The position numbers and the translations under genes were made by a program. The notes beneath the pieces are model-generated. The model did no database searches, was not told the origin of the DNA, and saw only the letters and a list, made by a program, of their open reading frames with translations. 52,944 bases of DNA from Gammaproteobacteria bacterium (GTDB lineage: Bacteria; Pseudomonadota; Gammaproteobacteria; CAISUE01): assembly GCA_021156105.1 (NCBI GenBank), contig JAJNBD010000007.1, positions 1-52,944 of the forward strand. Reading direction: 5' to 3'. Below are positions 26,402-35,495 of this stretch, one piece after another (the stretch's first letter is position 1; each line of letters begins with the position of its first letter).

Positions 26402-27276
26402 TCTCAAATCTTTCATCAGCATACCCAAGGGATTTCTCAAACGGATTTGGCAAAGCAATTTAAATTAGGCAAAGCCACGGTTGAACGCTGGTATCATCAG
26501 CATTATGTATTGGCTTATAAAGAAATCGAAGCAAGACCATGCCCAAGCGTCTTGGGCATTGATGAGCATTTCTTTAGTAAGAGGCAAGGTTACGCCACTA
26601 CACTGTGTGACTTGCGAAAACATAAAATTTTTGATGTCGTTAAAGGATGGTCACCCAAAGAACTTGCCGCTTACTTAGAAGCGCTTCCAGGAAGAGATCG
26701 CGTAAAAGTGATTTGCATTCATTTAAGCAGCAACTATCGCTCACTCATTAAGCGCTATTTCCCTAACGCTAAAATGTGGCTGATCGGTTCCACGTTATTC
26801 GCTTAATGCTGCAGATGTGTATGCAAACTTATCAAGAAATCAATCCTAAAATTAAAAACCATCGTGGGCTTTTAGCCGCTTTACGAACACACCCTGACAA
26901 CCTCACACCTGAGCGATTAAAAAGGCGGGATGAATATCTAGCGCAGCAACCTGCGATTCAAGCTATCTATCTCTTTAAGCGAAAGCTCCATCGCTTGTTA
27001 ACGCGAAAAAAATTAACGGCTAAACGTTGTAAACGGTTAATTCCTATCTTTTTAAAGATGGTCGAGATGCTTAAACGAAGTCCTTTTAAAAAATTAGTTA
27101 CCCTTGGAAAAACCCTGTATCAATGGCGGGAAGAGATTGTCAGAATGTGGCGATTTACGAAAAACAATGGCATTACAGAAGGCTTCCATCGCAAGATGAA
27201 ACTCATTCAACGACGTGCTTATGGATTTCGAAATTTTGAAAACTACAGGTTGCGTGTTAAAGTTTTGTGTTCTTAG
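26402..27276 (+). pseudogene. ISL3-family transposase remnant
   Basis: Two frames: the first (to about 26770) has PSVLGIDEHFFSKRQGYATT with the first catalytic Asp and VKVICIHLSSNYRSLIK; the second (26776-27276) continues ADRFHVIRLMLQMCM and ends NGITEGFHRKMKLIQRRAYG with the Glu. The frame breaks near 26770-26785 and the second catalytic Asp expected in the MDLS motif is His (CIHLSS), so it is dead. The 5' end is missing beyond about 26402. ISL3-type DDE catalysis with helical insertion is the family assignment; inverted repeats were not recognised with confidence. Confidence 0.82.
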
Positions 27277-27335
27277 GTGAGTGCCCCCTAATGTGGGATA
27301 GACCCTGATGTTGGTACAAATTTGGCACACCCAAC

Positions 27336-27370
27336 AAAAAAGGGTTTAAGTGAACTTCACTTAAGCCCTT
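27336..27370 (-). terminator. Terminator after tRNA-Arg
   Basis: On the minus strand a near-perfect 14-bp stem (27341-27354 with 27356-27369) is followed by a T-run (27336-27340). It lies just downstream of the tRNA-Arg gene in its direction of transcription. Confidence 0.8.
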
Positions 27371-27378
27371 GAAAATAC

Positions 27379-27455
27379 TGGCGCACCCGGAGAGACTCGA
27401 ACTCCCGACCCTCTGGTTCGAAGCCAGATGCTCTATCCAACTGAGCTACGGGTGC
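27379..27455 (-). tRNA. tRNA-Arg(TCG), with encoded CCA
   Basis: The minus strand folds as a cloverleaf: acceptor GCACCCG pairs with CGGGTGC, D-arm GTAGCTCAGTTGGATAGAGC, anticodon stem TCTGG-CTTCGAA-CCAGA with anticodon TCG (Arg, CGA codons), T-arm GGGAGTTCGAGTCTCTC, discriminator G and encoded CCA. The accessory island stands at its 3' side, as expected if elements integrated there, but I saw no duplicated tRNA end. Confidence 0.96.
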
Positions 27456-27610
27456 AAAATTAAACCAATCTGCGCATCTTAATGTTTAAAGACAAGTTTT
27501 AACCCGCTCTTTAATAACTTTTCAGCAAAAACTGGCCTTTTGTTTAAAAAAAGACCAACCTTACCTTGATTTGTCCTGCTTGTCAATTTTAACCTAGAGC
27601 CAAGCTCAGG

Positions 27611-27616
27611 TATAAT
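27611..27616 (+). promoter_or_regulatory. -10 element for the glutamate dehydrogenase operon
   Basis: TATAAT followed by AGCG, 30 bases before the start codon. A weak -35-like TTTAAC lies 17 bases upstream (27588-27593); it may need an activator. Confidence 0.5.
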
Positions 27617-27645
27617 AGCGCAATCGCTTTTCACATAAAATTATT

Positions 27646-30600
27646 ATGACTAATCCGATGTATTTTTCGCAAAACCAAAAGCAAACTTCACTCACTGATC
27701 TTTTAGCACTATTTAATGAAAAAGATCTTACAAATAATGAAAATTTCAAAAAGTTTTTAGCCTACACCTTTAATCGTACTAAAAGTAATGAATTTTGGCA
27801 AAGAGATCTGCAATTGATCAAGAGTCAACTGCTCATGCTTTGGCGTTTTATCCAAGATCGTCAGTCACAAAAAATTAAAATTGATATCGTACAAGCAGAT
27901 GCACATGCAGGCAATATCGAGCCAGAACATACCTTAATATTCATTAACCAAGAAGATGCTTCTTTCATTATTGATTCTCTGCAAATCCTTTTCAACCAAC
28001 TACATATTGATATCCAGCCTATTTTCAGCGTTGGCGGTCTCAGTGTAGTACGCGCTCATAGCGGCGAATTGCAGCAAGTTATTGATGATGAAACTTCGAC
28101 CGAAAATACTATCATTGAAGATCCTATTTTAATCCGCATCCCGTATACATTGCCGCAAGAAAAATTACAACATCTTCATGAACAACTTTTAGTCATTTTG
28201 CAAGAAGTACAACAAGCTCAAAAAGATCAACCATTGCTTCGCGAAAAATGCCAATCTATTATTGATGAGCTAAATGAGTATAAACGTCACCTTCCATCTG
28301 AAGAAACACGGGAAGCGATTACCTTTTTGAAATGGCTATTAGAAGATCATTTTTATTTTTTAGGTTATCGTGAATACAGCTTAAATGAAGAATCTACAGA
28401 ACCTAGCTTAGATCTTATTAGCGGCACAGGTTTAGGGCTTTTACGTGATGAAAGCCATGCAGTAAAACAGCGTTTAATCAGCTCCATGCCTCAGGAAGCT
28501 CAGCGGTTAGCAGGCGCTAATTTCCCGTTAGTGATCACAAAAACTAATACCAAATCACGTATTCACCGCAGTACCTATACCGATTACATTAGCATCAAAC
28601 GTTACAATAAAGAAGGTAAGATTCTTGGTGAACATCGTTTTATTGGTCTCTTTCCTTATACGACCGAAAATGAAAGCATTAAGCATATTCCCTATCTCAG
28701 GCAAAAAGCTGTTGCCGTAATGGCAATGCGCAAAGCATCACCCTCTAGCCATTTAGGTAAGGCAATTTTACATATTTTGGAAACAATTCCACGCGATGAC
28801 CTTTTCCAAATGCATGTAAATGAACTTTATGATGTCACCAATGCCATTTTAAGCATTCGTGAACGCAAAGTTTCTAAATTGTTGATCCGAAAAGATGCTT
28901 ATGGGCGTTTTTATTCTTGCCTGCTTTATTTACCGAAGGAAAAAATTACCACGGAATCTTGCCAATTATTTGGCAAGATTTTGCAAGAAAATTTACATGG
29001 TAATGAAACCTTATTAAACTTGCAGCTTAACGATTCTATCTTAGGCCGATTGCATTATATTATTCGTATTCCGGTCGACAAACGTGATGAATTAATTGAC
29101 TTTGCAGCGCTTGAAGAAAAGATTTATGCCGCTAGCAAATCCTGGCCTGAATCATTAAAAGAAGCGCTTGTGGCTAAACCAGTGCCACAAGCAGCACAAC
29201 TGTACCAAAAATATCAAGGCGCTTTTAGCCTTGCGTATCAAGAAGACTTTACCCCTGAAGAAGCCATTGCAGATATTCAAGTCTTAGAAAACATTTCTGA
29301 TGGCTCTCCGCTCGAAATTCGCTTGGAATATAACAAAGACAAGACTCAGCTACGCTTTAAATTGCTCCAAGCAAACACGCCTATCACACTTTCTACCATT
29401 ATTCCTTTACTGGAAAACATGGGCATTGAAACCCTCAATGAAACTGCCTATAAGTGTAAATTTGATAGTAAAGTTTTTTGGATCTGCTCTTATCATATCC
29501 GTATTCAAGAAAACCCCACGCCTGAATTGGATATCATTCAACCGCTATTTAAAGATTTATTTTTTGCCGTATGGGATAAGCGTGCAGAAAATGACCCTCT
29601 TAATGCTTTAGTTTTAAAATGTGCAACCCCCTGGCATTTAGTTAGCGTATTACGTGCTTATTGCCGATATTACCGCTTGATTAGCTTACACAGCCAGCAG
29701 TTCATTGAATCCACCTTAACCAAGCATGCAAACTTAAGTAAACAATTGTTGCAATTTTTTACCGCGCGCTTCGATATTCATCACAAAAACGATGCGGATT
29801 CAATTACTTTAAAAGCAGAAATTAAGCGTAGTTTAGATGATGTAAAAAACCTTGAAGAAGATAGAGTATTAAGAGGTTTCTTAGCATTAATTGATGCAAG
29901 CTTACGCACAAACTATTATCAAAACACGATAGATGGCCTGCCAAAAGCTTATTTTGCTGTAAAATTCCATTCAAGCAAAATCCCTAACCTTCCTCTGCCT
30001 CACCCGCTTTATGAAATTTTTGTTTATTCGCCTCAATTTGAAGCAATTCATTTACGCGCCGCGAAAGTGGCTCGGGGCGGTATTCGTTGGTCAGATCGTG
30101 TGGAAGATTTCCGTACGGAAGTATTAGGCTTAATGAAAGCGCAACAAGTGAAAAATGCTGTCATTGTACCTAGCGGCTCAAAAGGTGGCTTTGTGTTAAA
30201 AGCCATTGCCAATAAAACTGATCGTGCAGAAATTCAGCAAGAAGCCATCTTCTGCTATCAAAACTTTATGCGTGGCTTACTTGATCTGACGGACAATTTA
30301 GTCGATGGAAAAATTGTTCATCCTGAAAATACTAAAATTTATGATGAAGATGATCCTTATCTTGTTGTTGCTGCCGATAAAGGTACAGCAACCTTCTCAG
30401 ATTATGCAAACGCCGTTGCTGCTGAATATAACTTTTGGCTAGGTGATGCTTTTGCTTCTGGTGGTAGTCAAGGTTATGATCACAAGAAAATTGGTATTAC
30501 TGCTCGAGGCGCTTGGGTATCTGTTGAAACCCATCTTAAAGCCTTGCGGATCAATCCTGAGGTGGATGAATTTTCTGTCGTTGGTATTGGCGACATGAGC

Positions 30601-32487
30601 GGCGATGTGTTTGGTAATGGCATGCTGCTTTCCCGAAAAATCAAGCTCATTGCTGCGTTTAACCATCAACATATCTTTGTTGATCCAAATCCTATCGATA
30701 CCGAAAAATGTTATCAAGAACGTAAACGTTTATTTGAATTACCACGCTCCAGCTGGTCAGATTACAATTTATTCTTAGTTTCTGAAGGCGGTGGTGTTTT
30801 TGATCGTACTGCAAAAAGCATTCCGCTTACACCACAAATTAAAGAACGCTTCAACATTACCGAAGATAATGTCGAACCCGCTGCTTTGATTCGCGCTATC
30901 TTAACGGCAAATGTGGATTTATTATTTAATGGTGGTATTGGTACTTACGTTAAAGCAAGCACCGAACGCAACCAAGATGTGGGCGATAAAAGTAACGATA
31001 GTGTTCGTGTTAACGGCAGTGAGCTTCGTTGCAAATGTGTCGGCGAAGGTGGAAACCTTGGCTTTACCCAGCTTGCACGTGTTGAATATGCCCAATATGG
31101 CGGTTTAATCTTTACTGACTTTATTGACAACTCTGCGGGCGTTGACCTTTCAGACCATGAGGTTAATATCAAATCCTTGATGAATCTTGCACTACAAACT
31201 GAACAACTTACGTTAAATGAACGTAACCGTTTGTTAAGCATAATGACTGATGACGTGGCTGCACTCGTATTAAAAGATAATGTCGACCAAACAGAAACAT
31301 TATCGTTTGCGATTTCCCAAGCTGAAAACGAAATTGAAATTTATACCCGCAGTATTCGTCATTTTGAGCAAAAGAATGTCTTCAATCGTGCCGTTGAATA
31401 CTTGCCCACCGAACGTATGTTAACCGAACGTTTGCAGGCAGGTGTAGGCTTAACTGCACCGGAAATTGCCGTCATTATGGCTTATGTCAAAATTGACATG
31501 AAGCAGCATTTATTAAAATCATCTTTACCTGATCATCCTTATTTTCAACCCTTGATCAGCAATGAGTTTCCAGCTGCTTTAAATACTGAGTTTAATGAAT
31601 TTTTGCCAAAACACCCATTGCATCGTGAAATTATTATCACGCAGTTGGCAAACCAGATGATGAACGAAGCTGGCATTGTATTCATCAAGCGCTTACAAGA
31701 AGAGACCAATGCACGCATCCCACAAATCGTTTGCTGTTACGCAATCATTCGAGAAATTTTTGGTCTACCGGAGCTTTATGATGCAATCCGCGCCTTAGAT
31801 TTTAAAGTTGCTCAATCAACCCAGCATGAAATGCGTAAGCATCTTGTACGTTTCTTGCGTCGAGGTACACGTTGGCTGATTCGTCATCATGTGACTGAAA
31901 ATGACTTACAGCAAACCATTGAGAGATTACAGCCAATTAAAGCAATGCTACATCAAATGCCAAAAGCACTTATTGGGCTTGCCGCTGACAAATATCAAGG
32001 TCTAATTAAACATTACACTGAAGCACATGTTCCTCAAGAAATTGCAACAGCGTTAGCGAATGTTTATGGTGGCTATTTATTGTTAGAAATTAATGCGATT
32101 GCTGAGAAAACGGCCAAAGCCCCTGAGTATGTTGCAAAAGTTTATTTTAATCTTGGAAAAATGCTTGGCGCTGACTGGTTACGGGATGAAATCACTAACC
32201 AAGGCGTGGTTAACCGTTGGGAAGCATTGGCACATTCCACCTTGCGTGATATGTTAGATCAAATACAAACACAAATTACACAGCATGCCCTTACCTGTTT
32301 GACAGAAAACACAGATGACGTTGCTGGCAATTTGCGTCATTGGTTAAGTCAATGTAACAGTGCCTTAGAAGCCTGGGAAACGACTTTGCAGCAATTACAG
32401 CATGCAAATAAAACCGATTATGTTATGTATTCTGTTGCATTAAACGTGCTAGGTAACCTTGTCAACCATATGGGAAATCGCCGTTGA
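27646..32487 (+). CDS. gdhB: NAD-specific glutamate dehydrogenase, 180 kDa class
   Basis: 1613 residues, the length of the large (L180) NAD-glutamate dehydrogenases found in many proteobacteria. It oxidatively deaminates L-glutamate to 2-oxoglutarate and ammonium, feeding amino acids into the TCA cycle. The long N-terminal regulatory part (ACT-like regions to about 700) precedes the catalytic core with AARVARGGIRWSDR-like RAAKVARGGIRWSDRVEDFR, VPSGSKGGFVLKA (catalytic Lys region), DKGTATFSDYAN and VVGIGDMSGDVFGNGM (NAD-binding turn). The C-terminal helical part is complete. It starts 30 bases after a TATAAT. It overlaps the next gene by TTGA, so glutamate catabolism and a respiratory cytochrome appear to be co-expressed. 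Confidence 0.96.
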   Translation: MTNPMYFSQNQKQTSLTDLLALFNEKDLTNNENFKKFLAYTFNRTKSNEFWQRDLQLIKSQLLMLWRFIQDRQSQKIKIDIVQADAHAGNIEPEHTLIFINQEDASFIIDSLQILFNQLHIDIQPIFSVGGLSVVRAHSGELQQVIDDETSTENTIIEDPILIRIPYTLPQEKLQHLHEQLLVILQEVQQAQKDQPLLREKCQSIIDELNEYKRHLPSEETREAITFLKWLLEDHFYFLGYREYSLNEESTEPSLDLISGTGLGLLRDESHAVKQRLISSMPQEAQRLAGANFPLVITKTNTKSRIHRSTYTDYISIKRYNKEGKILGEHRFIGLFPYTTENESIKHIPYLRQKAVAVMAMRKASPSSHLGKAILHILETIPRDDLFQMHVNELYDVTNAILSIRERKVSKLLIRKDAYGRFYSCLLYLPKEKITTESCQLFGKILQENLHGNETLLNLQLNDSILGRLHYIIRIPVDKRDELIDFAALEEKIYAASKSWPESLKEALVAKPVPQAAQLYQKYQGAFSLAYQEDFTPEEAIADIQVLENISDGSPLEIRLEYNKDKTQLRFKLLQANTPITLSTIIPLLENMGIETLNETAYKCKFDSKVFWICSYHIRIQENPTPELDIIQPLFKDLFFAVWDKRAENDPLNALVLKCATPWHLVSVLRAYCRYYRLISLHSQQFIESTLTKHANLSKQLLQFFTARFDIHHKNDADSITLKAEIKRSLDDVKNLEEDRVLRGFLALIDASLRTNYYQNTIDGLPKAYFAVKFHSSKIPNLPLPHPLYEIFVYSPQFEAIHLRAAKVARGGIRWSDRVEDFRTEVLGLMKAQQVKNAVIVPSGSKGGFVLKAIANKTDRAEIQQEAIFCYQNFMRGLLDLTDNLVDGKIVHPENTKIYDEDDPYLVVAADKGTATFSDYANAVAAEYNFWLGDAFASGGSQGYDHKKIGITARGAWVSVETHLKALRINPEVDEFSVVGIGDMSGDVFGNGMLLSRKIKLIAAFNHQHIFVDPNPIDTEKCYQERKRLFELPRSSWSDYNLFLVSEGGGVFDRTAKSIPLTPQIKERFNITEDNVEPAALIRAILTANVDLLFNGGIGTYVKASTERNQDVGDKSNDSVRVNGSELRCKCVGEGGNLGFTQLARVEYAQYGGLIFTDFIDNSAGVDLSDHEVNIKSLMNLALQTEQLTLNERNRLLSIMTDDVAALVLKDNVDQTETLSFAISQAENEIEIYTRSIRHFEQKNVFNRAVEYLPTERMLTERLQAGVGLTAPEIAVIMAYVKIDMKQHLLKSSLPDHPYFQPLISNEFPAALNTEFNEFLPKHPLHREIIITQLANQMMNEAGIVFIKRLQEETNARIPQIVCCYAIIREIFGLPELYDAIRALDFKVAQSTQHEMRKHLVRFLRRGTRWLIRHHVTENDLQQTIERLQPIKAMLHQMPKALIGLAADKYQGLIKHYTEAHVPQEIATALANVYGGYLLLEINAIAEKTAKAPEYVAKVYFNLGKMLGADWLRDEITNQGVVNRWEALAHSTLRDMLDQIQTQITQHALTCLTENTDDVAGNLRHWLSQCNSALEAWETTLQQLQHANKTDYVMYSVALNVLGNLVNHMGNRR

Positions 32488-33251
32488 AAAGTTCTAAAGT
32501 AAAAATAATTTTTAGTATTATTTTTCTTAGCTTTATGGCGTTAATTTCGCGCGCGTCTAATGATAGTTATTTTGTTAATGATTTAGCATTAGACGCAACC
32601 GACAAACCCAGCTTACAACGTGGCGCACAGATATATTTTAATTACTGTAATGGCTGTCATAGTTTACATTATGAGCATTACTCCAAGCTTGGCCATGCCA
32701 TTGGCGTGGAAGATCCAACTCACCGGCTTTATACCGATTTAATTCAAAAGTCTTTGCTATTTAACTTGCATGGCGATATTCATGCCTATATCGAAAGCCA
32801 CATGCAGCCAGAAGATGCTAAAAAATGGTTTGGTGTTATCCCCCCTGACTTAACTAATATTACCGCAACAAAGTCTCCTGCTTGGGTTTATAATTTTTTA
32901 CGGGCTTTTTATCGAGATGACAGCAAAGCTTTTGGCTATAACAATGTTATTGCACCAAATACCGCTATGCCGAATGTGCTTCAACCTCTGCGCGGCGAAA
33001 CGCAAGCTGTTTGGAATAACCAACAATTTGATCATTTTGTCACCACAAAGTCTGGAGAATTAAAGCCTTTAGAATTTGATCATGCGATGTATGACTTGGT
33101 TAACTTTCTTAACCTTATTAGCGAACCACAGCAGATGCTCCGCATCTGGATTGGTATTTGCATTCTCGCATTTCTAGCCATTTTGTTATTAATGGTTTAT
33201 TTTTGGGTAAAATCCACTCAGCCAGAATCAAAAGATTCAGAATCAACCTGA
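32484..33251 (+). CDS. petC: Cytochrome c1 of the bc1 complex
   Basis: 255 residues. An N-terminal signal/anchor (IIFSIIFLSFMALIS) is followed by the haem c attachment motif Cys55-Asn-Gly-Cys58-His59 and the axial Met162 region (APNTAMPNV). A C-terminal transmembrane helix (LRIWIGICILAFLAILLLMV) anchors it. It passes electrons from the Rieske protein to a soluble cytochrome or oxidase. The start is TTG inside the gdhB end (TTGA overlap), an unusual choice. In most genomes it follows petA and petB; here they are absent upstream. Confidence 0.93.
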   Translation: MKSSKVKIIFSIIFLSFMALISRASNDSYFVNDLALDATDKPSLQRGAQIYFNYCNGCHSLHYEHYSKLGHAIGVEDPTHRLYTDLIQKSLLFNLHGDIHAYIESHMQPEDAKKWFGVIPPDLTNITATKSPAWVYNFLRAFYRDDSKAFGYNNVIAPNTAMPNVLQPLRGETQAVWNNQQFDHFVTTKSGELKPLEFDHAMYDLVNFLNLISEPQQMLRIWIGICILAFLAILLLMVYFWVKSTQPESKDSEST

Positions 33252-33273
33252 TAAAATCTACAAGGTATAACTT

Positions 33274-33723
33274 ATGACGCCTAATATGCAACCTCTAAAA
33301 CCGTATTTAATTCGCGCTTATTACGATTGGATTTGCGACAGCCAATGTACACCTTATCTTTTAGTACAAGCTGACTTGCCACATGTACAAGTGCCAGAAA
33401 AGTATATTGATAAAGAAGATAACACTATTGTCTTGAATATTTCCGCAGTGGCAACAAATCGCTTAGCCCTGAATAATAAGTGTGTCCAATTTGAAGCGCG
33501 TTTTGATGAAGCCGTTTTCGAAGTTATGGTTCCCTACTATGCAGTTGCAGCGCTATATGCGTTTGAAAATGATGAAGGCTTATATTTTGAATTAAATGAT
33601 TCAGAAATTCGCGAAGGGGAAAAGTTATTCGAGCCCCCAAGTGCAATCAAACCTGAAGCCATTTCTGAACCTAAAAAAACTGAACTACCGCCTTATTTAC
33701 GCGTGGTAAAATCCGACGATTAA
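33274..33723 (+). CDS. sspB: Stringent starvation protein B, ClpXP adaptor
   Basis: 149 residues. The N-terminal substrate-binding domain reads KPYLIRAYYDWICDSQCTPY and LVQADLPHVQVP, and includes NISAVATNRLALNNK, the SspB signature. The C-terminal flexible tail ends LPPYLRVVKSDD, corresponding to the ClpX-binding XB motif. SspB tethers ssrA-tagged proteins to ClpXP for degradation. It normally follows sspA, which is not present between petC and sspB. The spacing from petC is 22 bases. Confidence 0.93.
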   Translation: MTPNMQPLKPYLIRAYYDWICDSQCTPYLLVQADLPHVQVPEKYIDKEDNTIVLNISAVATNRLALNNKCVQFEARFDEAVFEVMVPYYAVAALYAFENDEGLYFELNDSEIREGEKLFEPPSAIKPEAISEPKKTELPPYLRVVKSDD

Positions 33724-33730
33724 TAAGTTT

Positions 33731-33802
33731 CAGAGCCGCAACCGTAAGAATGTGGTTAATTTATTTAACCGTTCTCTCACGGCCGCGGCTCTGACTTGCA
33801 GA
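33731..33802. repeat. Long hairpin repeat element, copy A
   Basis: CAGAGCCGC (33731-33739) pairs with GCGGCTCTG (33785-33793); inside, GGTTAA (33754-33759) pairs with TTAACC (33765-33770) around loop TTTAT. The right arm with flank (33767-33802) resembles two other intergenic segments at 40600 and 48050. It also probably terminates the sspB transcript, although no T-run follows. Confidence 0.6.
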
Positions 33803-33964
33803 AACATCTTCTTAGAAAGCCCCGCTGCTGAGCAATTATAACAAGCAATTTTAATTCTTCCCCCTGCAGCTGTTAGCACAAAATTTTGAAAATTTTCTTA
33901 AGCTTTTCTTAAGTTTAATACGATATAATGTTTGAGTTTAATAATAATTAATGAATATAAAAAT

Positions 33965-34438
33965 ATGACTAAAAGAACTAGCGACGAACTCAATTCCTTT
34001 GCACAAAGCAGCTCAAAACATTACTGCCACTCTGGACTTTTTCAAGCGCCCCAAAGCCCTGTTTCTCAAGAACAGGATGAAAAAAAGCCTAACTTGGTGT
34101 TGAGTAGCTCACAAACGCAATCTTCTTTAGACTCTGGACTTGTTTCAGATAGCACAATATCTGAGGATGACGATGAAAGCTTATTAAGAAAAGTCCGTCC
34201 AGAAATGCGTATTACACCAGATAAAGATCCCCTTAGCATGGAGAATCTCTATAAATTATATTGCCAGGCTAAGAATACTACTCAAGAATCTACAAGTAAT
34301 TCAGATGAAGAGAATAGTGAAGACAATCGAAGGTCTGTCCGCCCAGAAATGCTTATTACGCCAGACAAAGATCCATTACGCTGGGATAAGCTTCTTGAAT
34401 TATATGGGGAAGAACAGCCTTCAAGCCCTAGACCATAA
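33965..34438 (+). CDS. Ser-rich repeat protein, possible effector
   Basis: 157 residues, disordered, rich in Ser, Gln and Asp/Glu, from the ATG at 33965. It contains two imperfect copies of a 23-residue unit: residues 77-99 begin VRPEMRITPDKDPLSMENLY and residues 125-147 begin VRPEMLITPDKDPLRWDKLL. The C-terminal end is GEEQPSSPRP with acidic residues before it, the kind of tail seen in Dot/Icm substrates. No known domain is seen and the repeat is unfamiliar. It stands alone between sspB and another small orphan gene. The start ATG lacks a good ribosome-binding site. Confidence 0.6.
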   Translation: MTKRTSDELNSFAQSSSKHYCHSGLFQAPQSPVSQEQDEKKPNLVLSSSQTQSSLDSGLVSDSTISEDDDESLLRKVRPEMRITPDKDPLSMENLYKLYCQAKNTTQESTSNSDEENSEDNRRSVRPEMLITPDKDPLRWDKLLELYGEEQPSSPRP

Positions 34439-34570
34439 GCTTATACACTACACTAGATAAAAATGGTAGGCGGCGTGGCAAAAGAGCACAAGCAACTTGC
34501 TCAGCAGCACATGAGAAACTGCATGTGTACCCCACGATGATTTTTATCGAGTGCAGAGAAACCTATCTCA

Positions 34571-34616
34571 AAAAGCTCAAAATTTAGCATAAGATAAACT
34601 TTTGAGCTTTTTCTTC
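34571..34616 (+). terminator. Rho-independent terminator
   Basis: A perfect 12-bp stem, AAAAGCTCAAAA (34571-34582) with TTTTGAGCTTTT (34600-34611), followed by a T-rich tail. It closes the repeat-protein transcript, or may work in both directions. Confidence 0.75.
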
Positions 34617-34735
34617 CTCCCGTACCTCTTTTTTCCTCTTACATTGCGATTAACTAAGCATGTTTTACCTAGCTTAAAGTGGCATAAAAAATGCTTTTTT
34701 TAGTCAAGCCCCATAACTTCTTGATCATTAAAAAT

Positions 34736-35467
34736 ATGACAAACACCGCCCAAACCCTGCAGGAAATGCAAGCTAGACTTTTAAAAAATATTCAAACACT
34801 AAAAATCATTAATCAACGGCTAGGGGAAATTCTTGGAGAAGTAAGAGACGGCAAGCAAGCTGCGATTATTCAGCATCAGGACAAAAGCCTCACGGAAGAA
34901 GAAAGTTTTATAGCTGAGATGGATGATATCGAATTATGCTTGTTAGAATACTTGAGCCAGCTAAGAACAATGAATATCCAGCAGTATTCACCAACGCAAA
35001 GACTGAATCGACATCAACAAATGAAATTAGGAAAAACACTGCAAGGAATCGACCGCCAACGCTATCGCTTCCTCAAGCTTATTGATGCAGCTGAAGACTA
35101 TATCAAACAAAATTCTTCTCCAAAACCAGAAACGCAATATAAAAGGGCCAATACTTTATGCGAGAGAATCACACAGTTTCGGCAATTACTTGAAGATAGT
35201 GAAATCAGTTATCTGCATGGAAAAACTTTATTACAAGCACAAACTAGCCTAGAAGCTTGCCAAAGCGAATGCACAGCCTCTGAAAGAACAACATTGTTAG
35301 AAGCAAATTCTAACAAACAGCCCAAAGCAAACCCGTCGCGTATGACAGCTAATTTCAGTACTATAAAAAAATTAAGCATGAAATTAAATTTTTTTTGTGG
35401 CTATTGTTGCGGCAATAGAAGTTACGCAGATGAGCCAAGAGAACAAAATAAACCACTATCTCCTTAA
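34736..35467 (+). CDS. Hypothetical helical protein with a C-terminal cysteine motif
   Basis: 243 residues from the ATG at 34736 (an earlier ATG at 34691 adds 15 residues). It is strongly helical and probably coiled coil: ARLLKNIQTLKIINQRLGEI, EDIELCLLEYLSQLR-like segments and RQRYRFLKLIDAAEDYIK. The C-terminus has a basic hydrophobic stretch and CGYCCGNRSYADEPREQ. No family is recognised. An acidic/charged tail and orphan position make a secreted effector possible but unproven. It converges with the next gene, which ends at 35496. Confidence 0.5.
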   Translation: MTNTAQTLQEMQARLLKNIQTLKIINQRLGEILGEVRDGKQAAIIQHQDKSLTEEESFIAEMDDIELCLLEYLSQLRTMNIQQYSPTQRLNRHQQMKLGKTLQGIDRQRYRFLKLIDAAEDYIKQNSSPKPETQYKRANTLCERITQFRQLLEDSEISYLHGKTLLQAQTSLEACQSECTASERTTLLEANSNKQPKANPSRMTANFSTIKKLSMKLNFFCGYCCGNRSYADEPREQNKPLSP

Positions 35468-35495
35468 ACTGCAGAACTTATCCTATGCAACTGGG

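Noticed and set aside
17379..27455. att sites flanking the island from the tRNA-Arg
   Set aside because: I looked for a copy of the tRNA 3' end near the integrase fragment and saw none by eye, so no attachment site is claimed.
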